Origin: Acidimicrobium ferrooxidans
Lineage (GTDB): Bacteria; Actinomycetota; Geothermincolia; Fen-727; Anoxymicrobiaceae
Length of the DNA: 57,829 bases
Direction of reading: 5' to 3'
Assembly: GCA_020723485.1 (NCBI GenBank)
Contig: DYIU01000001.1
Coordinates: 821,850-879,678, forward strand
A model generated the notes under the pieces. It was not told where the DNA came from and made no database searches. It saw nothing but the letters and a program-made list of their open reading frames with translations. Within the stretch, counting starts at the first letter, position 1, and the number at the start of each line of letters is the position of its first letter. Of the stretch, positions 32,868 through 41,399 are shown in pieces. The translations under genes and the position numbers were made by a program.

Positions 32868-33431
32868 CTAGATCCCGAACTCCTCGTTCAGCACACCGAA
32901 GACCCCGCGGTACTCTTCCCGCTCCTCGGGGCTCATCTCGTCGGGGTATCTGGTGTCGACCGTGCCGACGAGGTCGACCATCCTCTTCGCGGCCGCGACC
33001 TGCCTGACCACGGTTGCCATGTCGCCCTTGAGCTTGAGCTTGCCCTGCATCATCCCCCTGACCGTGTCGATCTCGCCGGACATGACTCCCTTCCATTTGT
33101 CGTAGTCCCCGGTAATGACGTAGGCGCCGGCCTGTCCGACCCTGGGCGGCACCAGGCGCATCGAGCGGCAGTCCCCGTGCCAGAGGTCCATCAGCAGGTG
33201 GATGTCCCGGTCGATCCCGATCTCCGGGTTGGCCCTGATGTGGATGGTGATGGAGCCCTCCCAGGTCTTTCCGGCCTCCTTGTAGGCGTCATCGCCCTGG
33301 ACGATCTGCTCGAGCGCCGAGACCCACTCGGGGGTCGCGAGCATGTAGGGGGTGGATTGCTCGTTCCTGCGTTTATCGACCAGCTCCAGGTAGGCGTTCT
33401 CCCATTCGTCCGTTCCGTAGGTGTGAGGCAT
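32868..33431 (-). CDS. SCP2-like sterol/lipid carrier domain protein
   Basis: A 187-residue protein; the C-terminal half looks like an SCP2 domain. It has a strand WEGSITIHIRANPEIG, AGAYVITGDYDKWKGVMSGE and MMQGKLKLKGDMATVVR, which is the family's closing pattern (G-K-hydrophobic-K-G-D). Such domains bind acyl-CoA, fatty acids or other hydrophobic ligands. It is the first gene of operon B, directly behind the operator and promoter at 33511-33569, so it may present or store the hydrophobic substrate. ATG 33431 is preferred to the in-frame ATG 33437 because GGAGGG abuts the latter. Confidence 0.65.
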   Translation of the reverse strand: MPHTYGTDEWENAYLELVDKRRNEQSTPYMLATPEWVSALEQIVQGDDAYKEAGKTWEGSITIHIRANPEIGIDRDIHLLMDLWHGDCRSMRLVPPRVGQAGAYVITGDYDKWKGVMSGEIDTVRGMMQGKLKLKGDMATVVRQVAAAKRMVDLVGTVDTRYPDEMSPEEREEYRGVFGVLNEEFGI

Positions 33432-33510
33432 GCTCATCCCTCCTCGAGAGGCCGGCCGACCCGGCGGCTGCGATTGTGCCCGCAGAAGAGGCTGGGTTGA
33501 GGTACCGCCA

Positions 33511-33531
33511 AAGTAAACTGCGGGTATACTT
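33511..33531. promoter_or_regulatory. Operator-like inverted repeat upstream of operon B
   Basis: AAGTAAAC-TGCGG-GTATACTT: 8-base arms (7 of 8 complementary) and a 5-base spacer. Read on the minus strand as TAAAGTATACCCGCAGTTTA it agrees at 17 of 20 positions with the site at 34358 before the TetR gene. A shared site before regulator and operon suggests that the TetR protein at 33582 controls both. Confidence 0.65.
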
Positions 33532-33538
33532 TAAACGA

Positions 33539-33569
33539 TATACTATTAGTATAGTTTTGGACCTGTCAA
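33539..33569 (-). promoter_or_regulatory. Promoter of operon B with palindrome over the -10
   Basis: On the minus strand, TTGACA (33569 to 33564), an 18-base spacer and TAGTAT. The -10 is embedded in the perfect palindrome TATACT-ATT-AGTATA at 33539-33553, so a bound repressor would block it. The GGCCTTGACA flank is shared with the promoter at 16391. Confidence 0.6.
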
Positions 33570-33581
33570 GGCCTCAGACAG

Positions 33582-34316
33582 TCATTTTTTCGATTGGGAT
33601 TTCCGTGCGCCGGCGGGCCCGGCTCCGGAGCTCTTGGCGGTACGTCCGGTGGGTCGCTCCTCCTGGAACAGGCCCCCATCGAGCAGCTGCGTAAAAGCGG
33701 CCTGGAGCTGCCTGGCATCGATGTTCTCTATCTCGAAACGCCTCTCCTTGTGGGCGTGAACGATTATCCCCTTGTTCACTGCGGACATGAGATGGACGAT
33801 GAGCTTGGGATCGAGGTCTCTCAGGTAGGCTTCGTCCTGTCCCGCCACTACGAGCTCGAGAGACGACTGCATCATCGTTGCCGTCCACCGCTGTACATGC
33901 TGCAGCAGCTCCTCCGGCAGGTGCCCGTCGGCCTCTCCCGAGTCGAGCATCCAGTAGAGCCACATGAACTTCTCGTTCTTCCTGGTGAATTCGAAGAGCG
34001 CGTTCAGCACCGCAAGCAGCCGCTCCGGCACGGACCCCGGGCCTGACGCGGCTTTCGATATCGCCGCCGTAAGCCGCTGGAGGTATTCGTCGAAGACGTG
34101 CACGAAGAGCGCCAGCTTTGACGGGTAGTAGCTGTAGAGGGTCCGCTTCGTGACGCCGGCCAGGTGGGCTATTTCGTCAACGCTCGCGGCGGCGTATCCC
34201 TTTTCGAGGAATATCTTCTTGGAAGCCTTTTCGATAGACGCTTTCTTCTCGTTCTTCCGGAGCTCGCGCTGGCTCATCGGAGCGGCGGGCTTCGAGGGCT
34301 TCCGGGCGGCCTCCAT
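33582..34316 (-). CDS. TetR/AcrR-family regulator, probable repressor of operon B
   Basis: A 244-residue regulator. After a basic lead of about 25 residues, the DNA-binding domain reads IEKASKKIFLEKGYAAASVD, then EIAHLAGVTKRTLYSYYPSK. The helical ligand domain follows, with a Lys/Ser/Gly-rich tail. ATG 34316 has GGAGGAA at 8 bases; the frame further upstream is a non-coding extension. It lies upstream of operon B in the same direction. Near-identical operator-like sites sit before each, and the site before its own gene fills the space between -35 and -10, which implies autorepression. Confidence 0.8.
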   Translation of the reverse strand: MEAARKPSKPAAPMSQRELRKNEKKASIEKASKKIFLEKGYAAASVDEIAHLAGVTKRTLYSYYPSKLALFVHVFDEYLQRLTAAISKAASGPGSVPERLLAVLNALFEFTRKNEKFMWLYWMLDSGEADGHLPEELLQHVQRWTATMMQSSLELVVAGQDEAYLRDLDPKLIVHLMSAVNKGIIVHAHKERRFEIENIDARQLQAAFTQLLDGGLFQEERPTGRTAKSSGAGPAGARKSQSKK

Positions 34317-34356
34317 CTGTGCGTTCCTCCAGTTCCCGTACGGGGACAATCTCAAT

Positions 34357-34384
34357 ATACTATACTGGCGGTATACTTTAGCAA
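34357..34384 (-). promoter_or_regulatory. TetR gene promoter with operator in the spacer
   Basis: On the minus strand, TTGCTA (34384 to 34379), a 16-base spacer and TAGTAT (34362 to 34357). The operator-like repeat TACTATAC-TGGCG-GTATACTT (34358-34378) covers the spacer and most of the -10. A second TTGACA at 34415 to 34410 has only a poor -10 (TACCAT) behind it. Confidence 0.6.
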
Positions 34385-34562
34385 GGATGGTAGACCCGGG
34401 GCCGGCCCCTGTCAAGGACCTGGATCCAAACTGCTCGCATTTACCGGGTCCAAACGGCCCCGGCGGTGATAGAATGTCGGTGCCGGAGCTCATCCGGCGG
34501 CAGCAACTTCGGACAATGTCGGCCTGGAAAGCGGGAACACCTAGTCTCAGGGGGTGCGGCAG

Positions 34563-37500
34563 ATGTTGAGAATCCCATGGAAAAGAGCCCTTATCGCGGC
34601 TGCGGTACTGGCGATCCTGTGCGCAATGCTCATCGCGCCCATCGGGGCGGGCGCCGCGCGGCAGGCCGACGCCGTCGAGAACTTCACCATCCTGCACACC
34701 AACGACGAGCACTCCGAGGTATACCCCTACGACCTGGCGCTCGACTACCCTGACGCGCCGACCACCGGGGGCTTCTCGCGAATCGCGAAGACCATAGGCG
34801 ACATCAAGACGGCGAAGGCCGCCGCCGGCGAGCCCGTGCTGACGCTGGGAGCCGGCGACTGGTCGCAGGGGACACTGTTCAGCTGGCTGGAGACTACCGC
34901 CGCGCCGGAGCTCACCCTCATGCAGCAGATGGGCTACGACGCGGTCACCATCGGCAACCACGAGACAGAGCTGGGCCCGCAGTACTTCGCGGCTGAGCTC
35001 GCGGCGGCCAAGGCCAACGGCGTTGACCTCCCGGTCCTGAGCGCGAACATCAAGTTCTCGGGGAACCCGCCGCCGCCCGGTGCGCCGGACGCGGCCCTCT
35101 ACGGTTTCTACTCAGCCACCGACCAGCAGCGCTCCGACCTCTACATCCAACCTTACACCACCCGGACCTATCCGAGCGGCCTCAAGATAGGCATCTTCGG
35201 GCTCCTGGGTGTCGAAGCGGAGCAGGTGGCACCCGGGATGGCGCCGCTGAGCTTCGGGAACGTCCCCGGAGATGACATGGCCAGTTTCCTGGCGCGCGTG
35301 GGCGCGGCTAATGCGATGGTGAACACGCTCCGTACGACAGAGGGATGCGACGTCGTTGTCTGCCTGAGCCACATGGGCACCTACGAGGAGGAGCTGCTCG
35401 CGGCGTTCATTCCGACCATCGACGTGATAATAGGCGGGCACAGCCATGACCTCAACTACCCGCCGATAATCTGGGGCCTCGGCAGCACCATCATCGTACA
35501 GTCGAAGGCTTATGCCGAGTACCTGGGCGAGCTCGAGCTTCAGTACGACGCCGCGGCTGCGGGCCCCAAGGTCACGGTGCGAAACGCCCAGGCCATACGC
35601 ATGGACCAGAGCGTAGGGACCTCACCGGCTATAGACACAGTCGTCAACAACTTTATGGCAGGCATAAACGGCGCGCTCGGGTTTGACTGCCTCGACCCGT
35701 TCGCCGAGACCGACATGAACGGAGACGGAGGGTTCCCGCTACAGGATAGGTCGATGGCCGAGAGCAATCTGGGCGACCTGATAACCGACATATACGGGGC
35801 GGCTGCGGACCCCCTGCCGACGCCGGCTGACCCGGTGCCGACACCCAGCCAGATAGTCATCGAGGCCAACGGTGTCATAAGGTCGGGCGTGGTCAAGGGG
35901 GCGAACGGAGTCTTCTCCTTCTATGACCTGTACCGAACCCTGCCCCTGGGCGGCTCTCCGCTTAGCATGGTCCCAGGGTATCCGGTGGCGAGCTTCTACC
36001 TGTTCGGAGCCGAGATACAGGGCGTGATGAACACTCTGCTCGACCTGAACCGAAACGATTTCTTCCTGCAGACCGCTAGGATGAAGTACACCTATGACCC
36101 CGACGCCCCGGACGGCGAGAAGCTGAAGAGCCTCACCGTGGACAACGGGTCGGGGGTCTACGAACCGATAGAGCCTATGACCCTGTACAAGCTCACGGCG
36201 AATTATTACACCGGCGCGTTCATGGCCGCCTTCGGGCTGGCTCCCAGGAACTCCGCGGGCGCCCCACAGACGATCAACAACTGTATAGTCCACACCGACC
36301 CGCCGACCAACAATGTCGAGCTCAAGTGCTGGCAGGCGCTCACCGGTGGCGTGGCTGCGATGCCGGACCTGGACCATGACGGGATTCCGAACATCACGGC
36401 TGAGTACTACCCGCCCCAGGGCAGGATAACGGCTATCGATACGACGTTCTACTTCGCGGAGGGCACCACCCGGCCCGGGTTCGACCCGTACCTGGCGATT
36501 CAGAACGCCGGGGCCGAGGACGCCAAGGTCAAGATAACCTATATGCTGGGGGACGGCTCGGAGAAGGCACAGGACGTCACCATAGCCCCCGAGTCCAGGG
36601 GCACGCTCCACCCCCCCGACATCCTCGGGACCGGCGACGACCCGGCGCACGACTTCTCCGCGAAGGTGGAGTGCCTGAACGGCCAGCCGATTGTCGTCGA
36701 GCGACCGATGTACTTCGACTACAACGGAGTATGGGACGGCGGGCACGACACGCTGGGCGCGACTTCGCTGGGGCGGACCTTCTACTTCTCGGAGGGGACC
36801 TGCCGCCCGGGCTTCGATCCGTATTTCTCGATAGTCAATCCCGGCGGCACAGACGCCCAGGTGACAGTCACCTACATGAAGGGTGACGGCACCACCGACA
36901 GCCAGGGGGTCACCGTGAACGCGGGCTCGCGCACCACGGTCTCCGTCAAGGACAAGCTGGGGGTCGGCGACGACCCGGCGCACGACTTCTCCGCGTCGGT
37001 GGCGTGCTGGAACGAGCAGGACATAGTGGTGGAGCGGCCGATGTACTTCGACTACAAGGGCTGGACCGGGGGCTCAACCGTCGTGGGTGACACCTCCCCG
37101 TCCAATATCTTCTATTTCGCTGAAGGGTCGTGCCGACCCGGCTTCGAGCCGTACTTCTCGATACAGAACCCGAGTACGGCGAAGGCCCTGGTCCAGATAA
37201 CGTATGTGAAGGGCGACGGGACCACCGACACCCAGGAGCTCGAGGTCGCGGCGAACTCCCGCGCGACGGTCCCGGTGCGCGACAAGCTCGGGGTGGGCGA
37301 CGACGAAGCCCACGACTTCTCGGCCATCGTAGAGACCACCAACCACCTGCCGATAGTGGTGGAGCGCCCGATGTACTTCGACTACAACGGCTGGACGGGC
37401 GGGCACGACATCATCGGGGCGGGCAGCCCGGCGCTGGCCTTCGACTTCGCCGAGGGTTCCTGCAGGCCGGGATTCGACCCGTACTTTGCCGTCATGAACC

Positions 37501-37754
37501 CGTCCTCCGGCGAGGCGAAGGCGAAGGTGACCTACCAGCTCGGAGACGGGACGAGCAAGCAGCAGGACATAACGGTCCCGGCGCACTCCAGGCGAACCGT
37601 GCACCCGCCGGACGTGCTGGGCACCGGTGACGACGCGGCGCACGACTTCTCCGCGCGGGTGGAGTCGCTGAACGGGATGCCGCTGGTCGCGGAACGCCTG
37701 ATGTATTTCGACTACATGGGCTGGACCGGCGGGAGCTGCGTCGCGGGTTACTGA
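34563..37754 (+). CDS. Exported 5'-nucleotidase/2',3'-cyclic phosphodiesterase with four surface repeats
   Basis: A 1063-residue exported protein. A signal peptide (about 1-34) is followed by the UshA-type metallophosphatase domain with its metal motifs ILHTNDEHSEV, GAGDWSQGT, TIGNHETELG and GGHSHD. The C-terminal substrate domain of the family follows (SNLGDLITDIYGAA, EANGVIRSG, FSFYDLYRTLPLGGSPL). After about residue 625 there are four tandem repeats of roughly 105 residues, each opening FYFAEGxxRPGFDPYxxxxNP and closing with VVERPMYFDYNGW. The repeats recur in three other exported proteins of this window. It would release phosphate and nucleosides outside the cell. ATG 34563 has AGGGGG at 8 bases; GTG 34554 overlaps that site. 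Confidence 0.85.
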   Translation: MLRIPWKRALIAAAVLAILCAMLIAPIGAGAARQADAVENFTILHTNDEHSEVYPYDLALDYPDAPTTGGFSRIAKTIGDIKTAKAAAGEPVLTLGAGDWSQGTLFSWLETTAAPELTLMQQMGYDAVTIGNHETELGPQYFAAELAAAKANGVDLPVLSANIKFSGNPPPPGAPDAALYGFYSATDQQRSDLYIQPYTTRTYPSGLKIGIFGLLGVEAEQVAPGMAPLSFGNVPGDDMASFLARVGAANAMVNTLRTTEGCDVVVCLSHMGTYEEELLAAFIPTIDVIIGGHSHDLNYPPIIWGLGSTIIVQSKAYAEYLGELELQYDAAAAGPKVTVRNAQAIRMDQSVGTSPAIDTVVNNFMAGINGALGFDCLDPFAETDMNGDGGFPLQDRSMAESNLGDLITDIYGAAADPLPTPADPVPTPSQIVIEANGVIRSGVVKGANGVFSFYDLYRTLPLGGSPLSMVPGYPVASFYLFGAEIQGVMNTLLDLNRNDFFLQTARMKYTYDPDAPDGEKLKSLTVDNGSGVYEPIEPMTLYKLTANYYTGAFMAAFGLAPRNSAGAPQTINNCIVHTDPPTNNVELKCWQALTGGVAAMPDLDHDGIPNITAEYYPPQGRITAIDTTFYFAEGTTRPGFDPYLAIQNAGAEDAKVKITYMLGDGSEKAQDVTIAPESRGTLHPPDILGTGDDPAHDFSAKVECLNGQPIVVERPMYFDYNGVWDGGHDTLGATSLGRTFYFSEGTCRPGFDPYFSIVNPGGTDAQVTVTYMKGDGTTDSQGVTVNAGSRTTVSVKDKLGVGDDPAHDFSASVACWNEQDIVVERPMYFDYKGWTGGSTVVGDTSPSNIFYFAEGSCRPGFEPYFSIQNPSTAKALVQITYVKGDGTTDTQELEVAANSRATVPVRDKLGVGDDEAHDFSAIVETTNHLPIVVERPMYFDYNGWTGGHDIIGAGSPALAFDFAEGSCRPGFDPYFAVMNPSSGEAKAKVTYQLGDGTSKQQDITVPAHSRRTVHPPDVLGTGDDAAHDFSARVESLNGMPLVAERLMYFDYMGWTGGSCVAGY

Positions 37755-37764
37755 GCCCCGAAGC

Positions 37765-37781
37765 GCCGACCTCCGGTCGGC
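37765..37781. other. Intergenic hairpin
   Basis: GCCGAC-CTCCG-GTCGGC, a 6-bp perfect stem just after the nucleotidase stop and 15 bases before the stronger hairpin at 37797. It resembles the hairpin at 4576 in having a CTCCG core. Confidence 0.4.
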
Positions 37782-37796
37782 AGGATTGAGTGAGTG

Positions 37797-37824
37797 GAGG
37801 AGCCCTGGACATCCGGGGCTCCTC
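37797..37824. terminator. Terminator hairpin between convergent genes
   Basis: GAGGAGCCCTGG-ACAT-CCGGGGCTCCTC: a 12-bp stem with one T-G wobble and a 4-base loop, followed on the plus strand by TTCATTTC. It lies 43 bases after the nucleotidase stop and 10 bases before the end of the convergent M23-like gene, so it probably serves both directions. Confidence 0.7.
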
Positions 37825-37834
37825 TTCATTTCGC

Positions 37835-39679
37835 TTAATAGAGGCCGAGCATCATCGCCGTCGGGTCGATGAGGTTCGCCGGCTGGGGCCCGTACCACGA
37901 GAGCCAGCCGGTGGTCCCCGGGGTGTACATCTCGAAGTGCAGCTGGACCGTGCCGCTCACGTATCCTATGACCTGCCCGCGCGCCACGCCCGCGCCGGGC
38001 TGCACCCAGGCCCCGAGCGGGCGAAGCTCCGCGTAGTTGGCCACGAAGTCGCCGTGGTCGACGAGCACTGCGAACGTCTGCTCCCCGGTATAGCGCGTAT
38101 AGAAGAGCCCGGTGCGCACCACCGTACCGGCCTTCATCGCCCTCACGGGGGCTCCCGCGCCGGCCGCGGGATAGATGTCTATGCCGGCGTGCAGGCGGGT
38201 CCCGGCCCTGGGAGCGCCAAAGTACGGGTAGTCGGTGGAGCCCGCGGGCCAGTGGCCGCAGGCTATCGACGCGTCGCGTGTGAAAGGATAGAGCAGGGGC
38301 CCATCAACCGGCGCGAGGGGACGCCTGTTCGTGCCCTCGCCGTACATCGCGCGCTCGCAGGCAACGGGGCCGCTCGCATGCACCACCGAAGCCACCTCGT
38401 AGCTGGTTACGCTATCGCCCAGGTTGAACGTCAGCCGGCGGCCGGGTCCGAGAACCCCGGAAGGCCCCGTCGCCGGGCCGGCTTCGGTTTCCAGCATCAC
38501 ATCCACGGAAACCGCGTCCTCCCCGGGGTTGACGACGCAGAGCCACGTCTCGAAGCCCTTCCCCGTGCACCCCTCCGCCAGGCTCCAGATATTCGACAGC
38601 TCCGTGGAGCCGGAGGAACAGGTGCCCCACAGCCTGTCTCCCCCGTAGACCGCGCGCTCCACGACCACCGGCGCGCTCGCCGCGACGACCGACGACACAT
38701 TCTCGCGAGGTGCAAATGCTGAGATGTCGTAGGTGCGCCGCCGCCCGGCGGGCACTATGTCGCTTGGACCTCCCAGCTCACCCGAGTCTGTCAGGAGGGA
38801 TATACCTATCTCGGCCGGCACGGTTCCCGGATTCTGCACGACCACCCAGGTCTCGAAGCCAGGGAGGGTGCACCCCTCGGCCATGTACCAGGTGGTCGAG
38901 GGGGCGGTCCGGCCCGCCGAGGCCGTTCCCCACTCACGGCCGCCGCCGTACATCGCGCGCTCACAGGCGATTTCCCCCGAAGCACTCACGACCGTCGAGA
39001 CGCTGTCGGAGACCACATACCCCGCGAGGTTATAGCTGCGCCTTGTCCCTCCCGGAATGCTGTCCGCCGGTCCGTCGACCTCACCCTCCTCCGTCTGGAG
39101 CCGCATGGTCACATCCACAGGCGAATCGCCCGGGTTCTGCACGACCACCCAGGTCTCGAAGCTTCCTGCCGTACAGCCCTCTGCCAGGTACCAGGTGCCC
39201 GACAGCTCGGACACGCCGGCCGCGCCGGTGCCCCATTCACGGCCGTTTCCGTACATAGAGCGCTCGCATACGACGCCGGAGCTCGAGGTGACCGTGGTGG
39301 AGACGTTGTAAGAGGTCACGAACTCGGAGACGTTATAAGTGCTCCTGCTCAAGGGAGCCACCGCATCGCGCGGCCCGGCCACCGCGCCGGCCCCGGTCTG
39401 GAAATCCATCTGGATGTCGGCTGTGACCGCGCCTGGGTTCTGCACCACCACCCACGTTTCGAATCCGCCCGCGGTGCAGCCCTCGGCCAGGTACCAATTC
39501 TTTGCCGGGGACTCCTCAGCCGCCGCGCAGGTGCCCCAGTCCCTCTCGGAGGCCGCGCCACCGGTGGGGCGCGGAGCCGAGGCCTCCGCGGTCGTCACGC
39601 ATGTCAAGGCAAGCACCAGCGCTGCGGCCGCGACCACCGAAGTCAATACGTTCTTTCCCACTGTTCCCGATACTCGCAT
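37835..39679 (-). CDS. Exported protein with four surface repeats and degenerate M23 peptidase domain
   Basis: A 614-residue exported protein. A signal peptide (about 1-33) is followed by four repeats of roughly 100 residues opening WYLAEGCTxxxFETWVVVQN and closing CERxMYGxGREWG, then a LytM/M23 domain (about 460-614). The zinc ligands are present: H497 and D501 (RLHAGID) and H581. However, the two catalytic His of active M23 enzymes are replaced: YAHL is YAEL (E551) and HLH is QLH (Q579). It may therefore bind peptidoglycan without cutting it, like other degenerate LytM proteins. GAGGAGGAAG precedes ATG 39679; the longer frame upstream enters the PlsC gene region and is not used. Confidence 0.8.
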   Translation of the reverse strand: MRVSGTVGKNVLTSVVAAAALVLALTCVTTAEASAPRPTGGAASERDWGTCAAAEESPAKNWYLAEGCTAGGFETWVVVQNPGAVTADIQMDFQTGAGAVAGPRDAVAPLSRSTYNVSEFVTSYNVSTTVTSSSGVVCERSMYGNGREWGTGAAGVSELSGTWYLAEGCTAGSFETWVVVQNPGDSPVDVTMRLQTEEGEVDGPADSIPGGTRRSYNLAGYVVSDSVSTVVSASGEIACERAMYGGGREWGTASAGRTAPSTTWYMAEGCTLPGFETWVVVQNPGTVPAEIGISLLTDSGELGGPSDIVPAGRRRTYDISAFAPRENVSSVVAASAPVVVERAVYGGDRLWGTCSSGSTELSNIWSLAEGCTGKGFETWLCVVNPGEDAVSVDVMLETEAGPATGPSGVLGPGRRLTFNLGDSVTSYEVASVVHASGPVACERAMYGEGTNRRPLAPVDGPLLYPFTRDASIACGHWPAGSTDYPYFGAPRAGTRLHAGIDIYPAAGAGAPVRAMKAGTVVRTGLFYTRYTGEQTFAVLVDHGDFVANYAELRPLGAWVQPGAGVARGQVIGYVSGTVQLHFEMYTPGTTGWLSWYGPQPANLIDPTAMMLGLY

Positions 39680-39832
39680 CTTCCTCCTCGACGGATTCCT
39701 GCCGTTCCAGCTTACCGCACTGTCGCCCGCGGGGCACCCGGGTGTCACGGGGGGAGTCCCACCCGGTTGCGCGGCAGGCCCGTTTGATACATGATTCAGC
39801 GTACGGGCAAACCGGGCAAGGGAGGCGCTCAC

Positions 39833-40570
39833 TTGAGGAAGAAGGCCAACATCTTTCGGAAGCTCTGGATAATGCTGGTGACGCTCTACGCCACGCTCCG
39901 CATCACCTTCATCGTAATCTACAGGGCGAACTTCACCGGCGGCTACCCGAGGGATTACGGCGACAAATGGCTCGACTGGTGGGCCGGCAAGCTCCTGGAC
40001 GCTGTGAGGATGAACTACACGGTGACCAACCCGGGCCACGTGGAGCTCGAGCCCGGAAAGCGCTACATCATAATGTCCAATCACCGCAGCCACTACGACA
40101 TCCCGCTGATGTGTCTGACCATGCCGGGCAGCGTGCGGATGCTCACGAAGGCCGAGCTGTTCAAGTACCCCATCTGGGGCCGCGGCCTCAAGCACGGGGA
40201 GTTCATCTCGATCGACCGCTCGGACCTCGACCAGGCCAAGAAGGACCTGGCCGCGGCCCGCGAGAAGATGGAGAGCGGTATCGTGCTCTGGATATCCCCG
40301 GAGGGGACGCGCTCCCGCACCGGCAAGCTGGGCCCGTTCAAGAAGGGCGGGCTCATCATGGCCATCGAGTCGGGCGCGACGATAATCCCGGTGGGCATCC
40401 AGGGGACCGAGAAGGTGCTGAAGCCTAAGACCCTCGATTTCTATCTCGACCAGGATGTAACCATCACGATAGGCGACCCCATCGAGGCCTCCGAATACAC
40501 CATGGAGCAGAGGGACGAGCTCCTCGAGGTGGTGCGCTCGGCGATCGCCGGGCTGTGCGGCGAGGCCTGA
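39833..40570 (+). CDS. plsC: 1-acyl-sn-glycerol-3-phosphate acyltransferase (PlsC family)
   Basis: A 245-residue membrane-associated acyltransferase of phospholipid synthesis. Family blocks are present in order: block I SNHRSHYDIP (NHxxxxD, catalytic His and Asp), block II KYPIWGRGLKHGEFISIDRS, block III SPEGTRSRTGKLGPFKKGG, and block IV IIPVGIQGTE. A hydrophobic segment (about 8-28) lies near the start and would attach it to the membrane. TTG 39833 is preferred, with GGGAGG 7 bases upstream; ATG 39791 gives 14 more residues but has no ribosome site. It is transcribed away from the M23-like gene, and may lead into the hydrolase, methyltransferase and radical SAM genes. Confidence 0.8.
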   Translation: MRKKANIFRKLWIMLVTLYATLRITFIVIYRANFTGGYPRDYGDKWLDWWAGKLLDAVRMNYTVTNPGHVELEPGKRYIIMSNHRSHYDIPLMCLTMPGSVRMLTKAELFKYPIWGRGLKHGEFISIDRSDLDQAKKDLAAAREKMESGIVLWISPEGTRSRTGKLGPFKKGGLIMAIESGATIIPVGIQGTEKVLKPKTLDFYLDQDVTITIGDPIEASEYTMEQRDELLEVVRSAIAGLCGEA

Positions 40571-40601
40571 AGAAGCTCCGCTGAGATTCCGGGGGGGAGA
40601 A

Positions 40602-41399
40602 ATGGTCACACAACTCGAGATCATCGAGAAGAAAGCCGTCTCCGTCACATCGTCACCACCGGTGCTGTTCGTGCACGGCGCATGGCACGGGGCGTGGTGC
40701 TGGGAAGAGAACTTCATGGATTACTTCTCCGAGCGCGGGTTCGATTGCTACGCGGTGAGCATGCGCGGGCACGGGGAGAGTGAGTGCGACAGGTTCTTCC
40801 ATCTATGTGGGATCGACGACTACGTGGAAGACCTGGCCGAGGCGGTGGACAGGATAGGCGAAGCCCCGGTGCTCATCGCCCATTCCATGGGCGGAGCCGT
40901 GGCGCAGCACTACCTCGAGTCTCACGGGGCCCCGGCGTTGGTCCTCATGGCAAGTGTTCCACCCAGGGGAGTGCTGCGTTTCGCCGGAAGGGTCGCCCGG
41001 AATCACCCCCGGACCTTCCTCAAGTACCTTGTGACGATGAACCCCGGCGCGGCAGTCGAGAAGCCGGAGGTGGTCCGCGCCCTTTTCTTCTCTTCGAGCA
41101 CCCCCGACGAAGAGTTCCAGAGTCATTTCTCGAGGCTGGGAAGGGAGTCGGAGCGCGCATCGCTCGACATGATGTTCTTCCGCTGGCCCCGCGCCGCCAG
41201 GGTCCAGTGCCCGAGGGTCCTCGTCCTCGGGGCCGCCGGAGACACGACGTTCGTGCCGGGTGAAGTGCGGGCTACGGCCCGCGCTTTCAAGGTCGACGCG
41301 GAGATATTCGAGAACATGGGTCATGACATGATGCTCGAACCCGGCTGGGAGGCTGTGGCCGACCGTATCATCGAGTGGCTGTGGGAGCAGGGTATTTGA
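40602..41399 (+). CDS. Alpha/beta-hydrolase
   Basis: A 265-residue hydrolase. It shows the oxyanion HGAWHGAWCWE (about residues 25-35), the nucleophile elbow LIAHSMGGAVAQHYL (G-x-S-x-G as HSMGG), an acid on a strand near GAAGDTTFVPG, and the catalytic His in ENMGHDMMLEPGW. No signal peptide is seen, so it is cytoplasmic. The size and sequence resemble lysophospholipase and esterase-type members (plant SABP2/MenH-like group). The methyltransferase gene overlaps its stop (TTGA). Between an acyltransferase and a methyltransferase, lipid turnover is possible but not shown. Confidence 0.8.
   Translation: MVTQLEIIEKKAVSVTSSPPVLFVHGAWHGAWCWEENFMDYFSERGFDCYAVSMRGHGESECDRFFHLCGIDDYVEDLAEAVDRIGEAPVLIAHSMGGAVAQHYLESHGAPALVLMASVPPRGVLRFAGRVARNHPRTFLKYLVTMNPGAAVEKPEVVRALFFSSSTPDEEFQSHFSRLGRESERASLDMMFFRWPRAARVQCPRVLVLGAAGDTTFVPGEVRATARAFKVDAEIFENMGHDMMLEPGWEAVADRIIEWLWEQGI

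Noticed and set aside
34317-34961. N-terminal extension of the TetR gene
   Set aside because: The extra 215 codons run through the promoter and into the nucleotidase gene on the other strand. ATG 34316 has a good ribosome site and gives a standard TetR length.
39680-40717. N-terminal extension of the M23-like gene by about 346 codons
   Set aside because: It is antisense to PlsC; ATG 39679 follows GAGGAGGAAG and begins a proper signal peptide.
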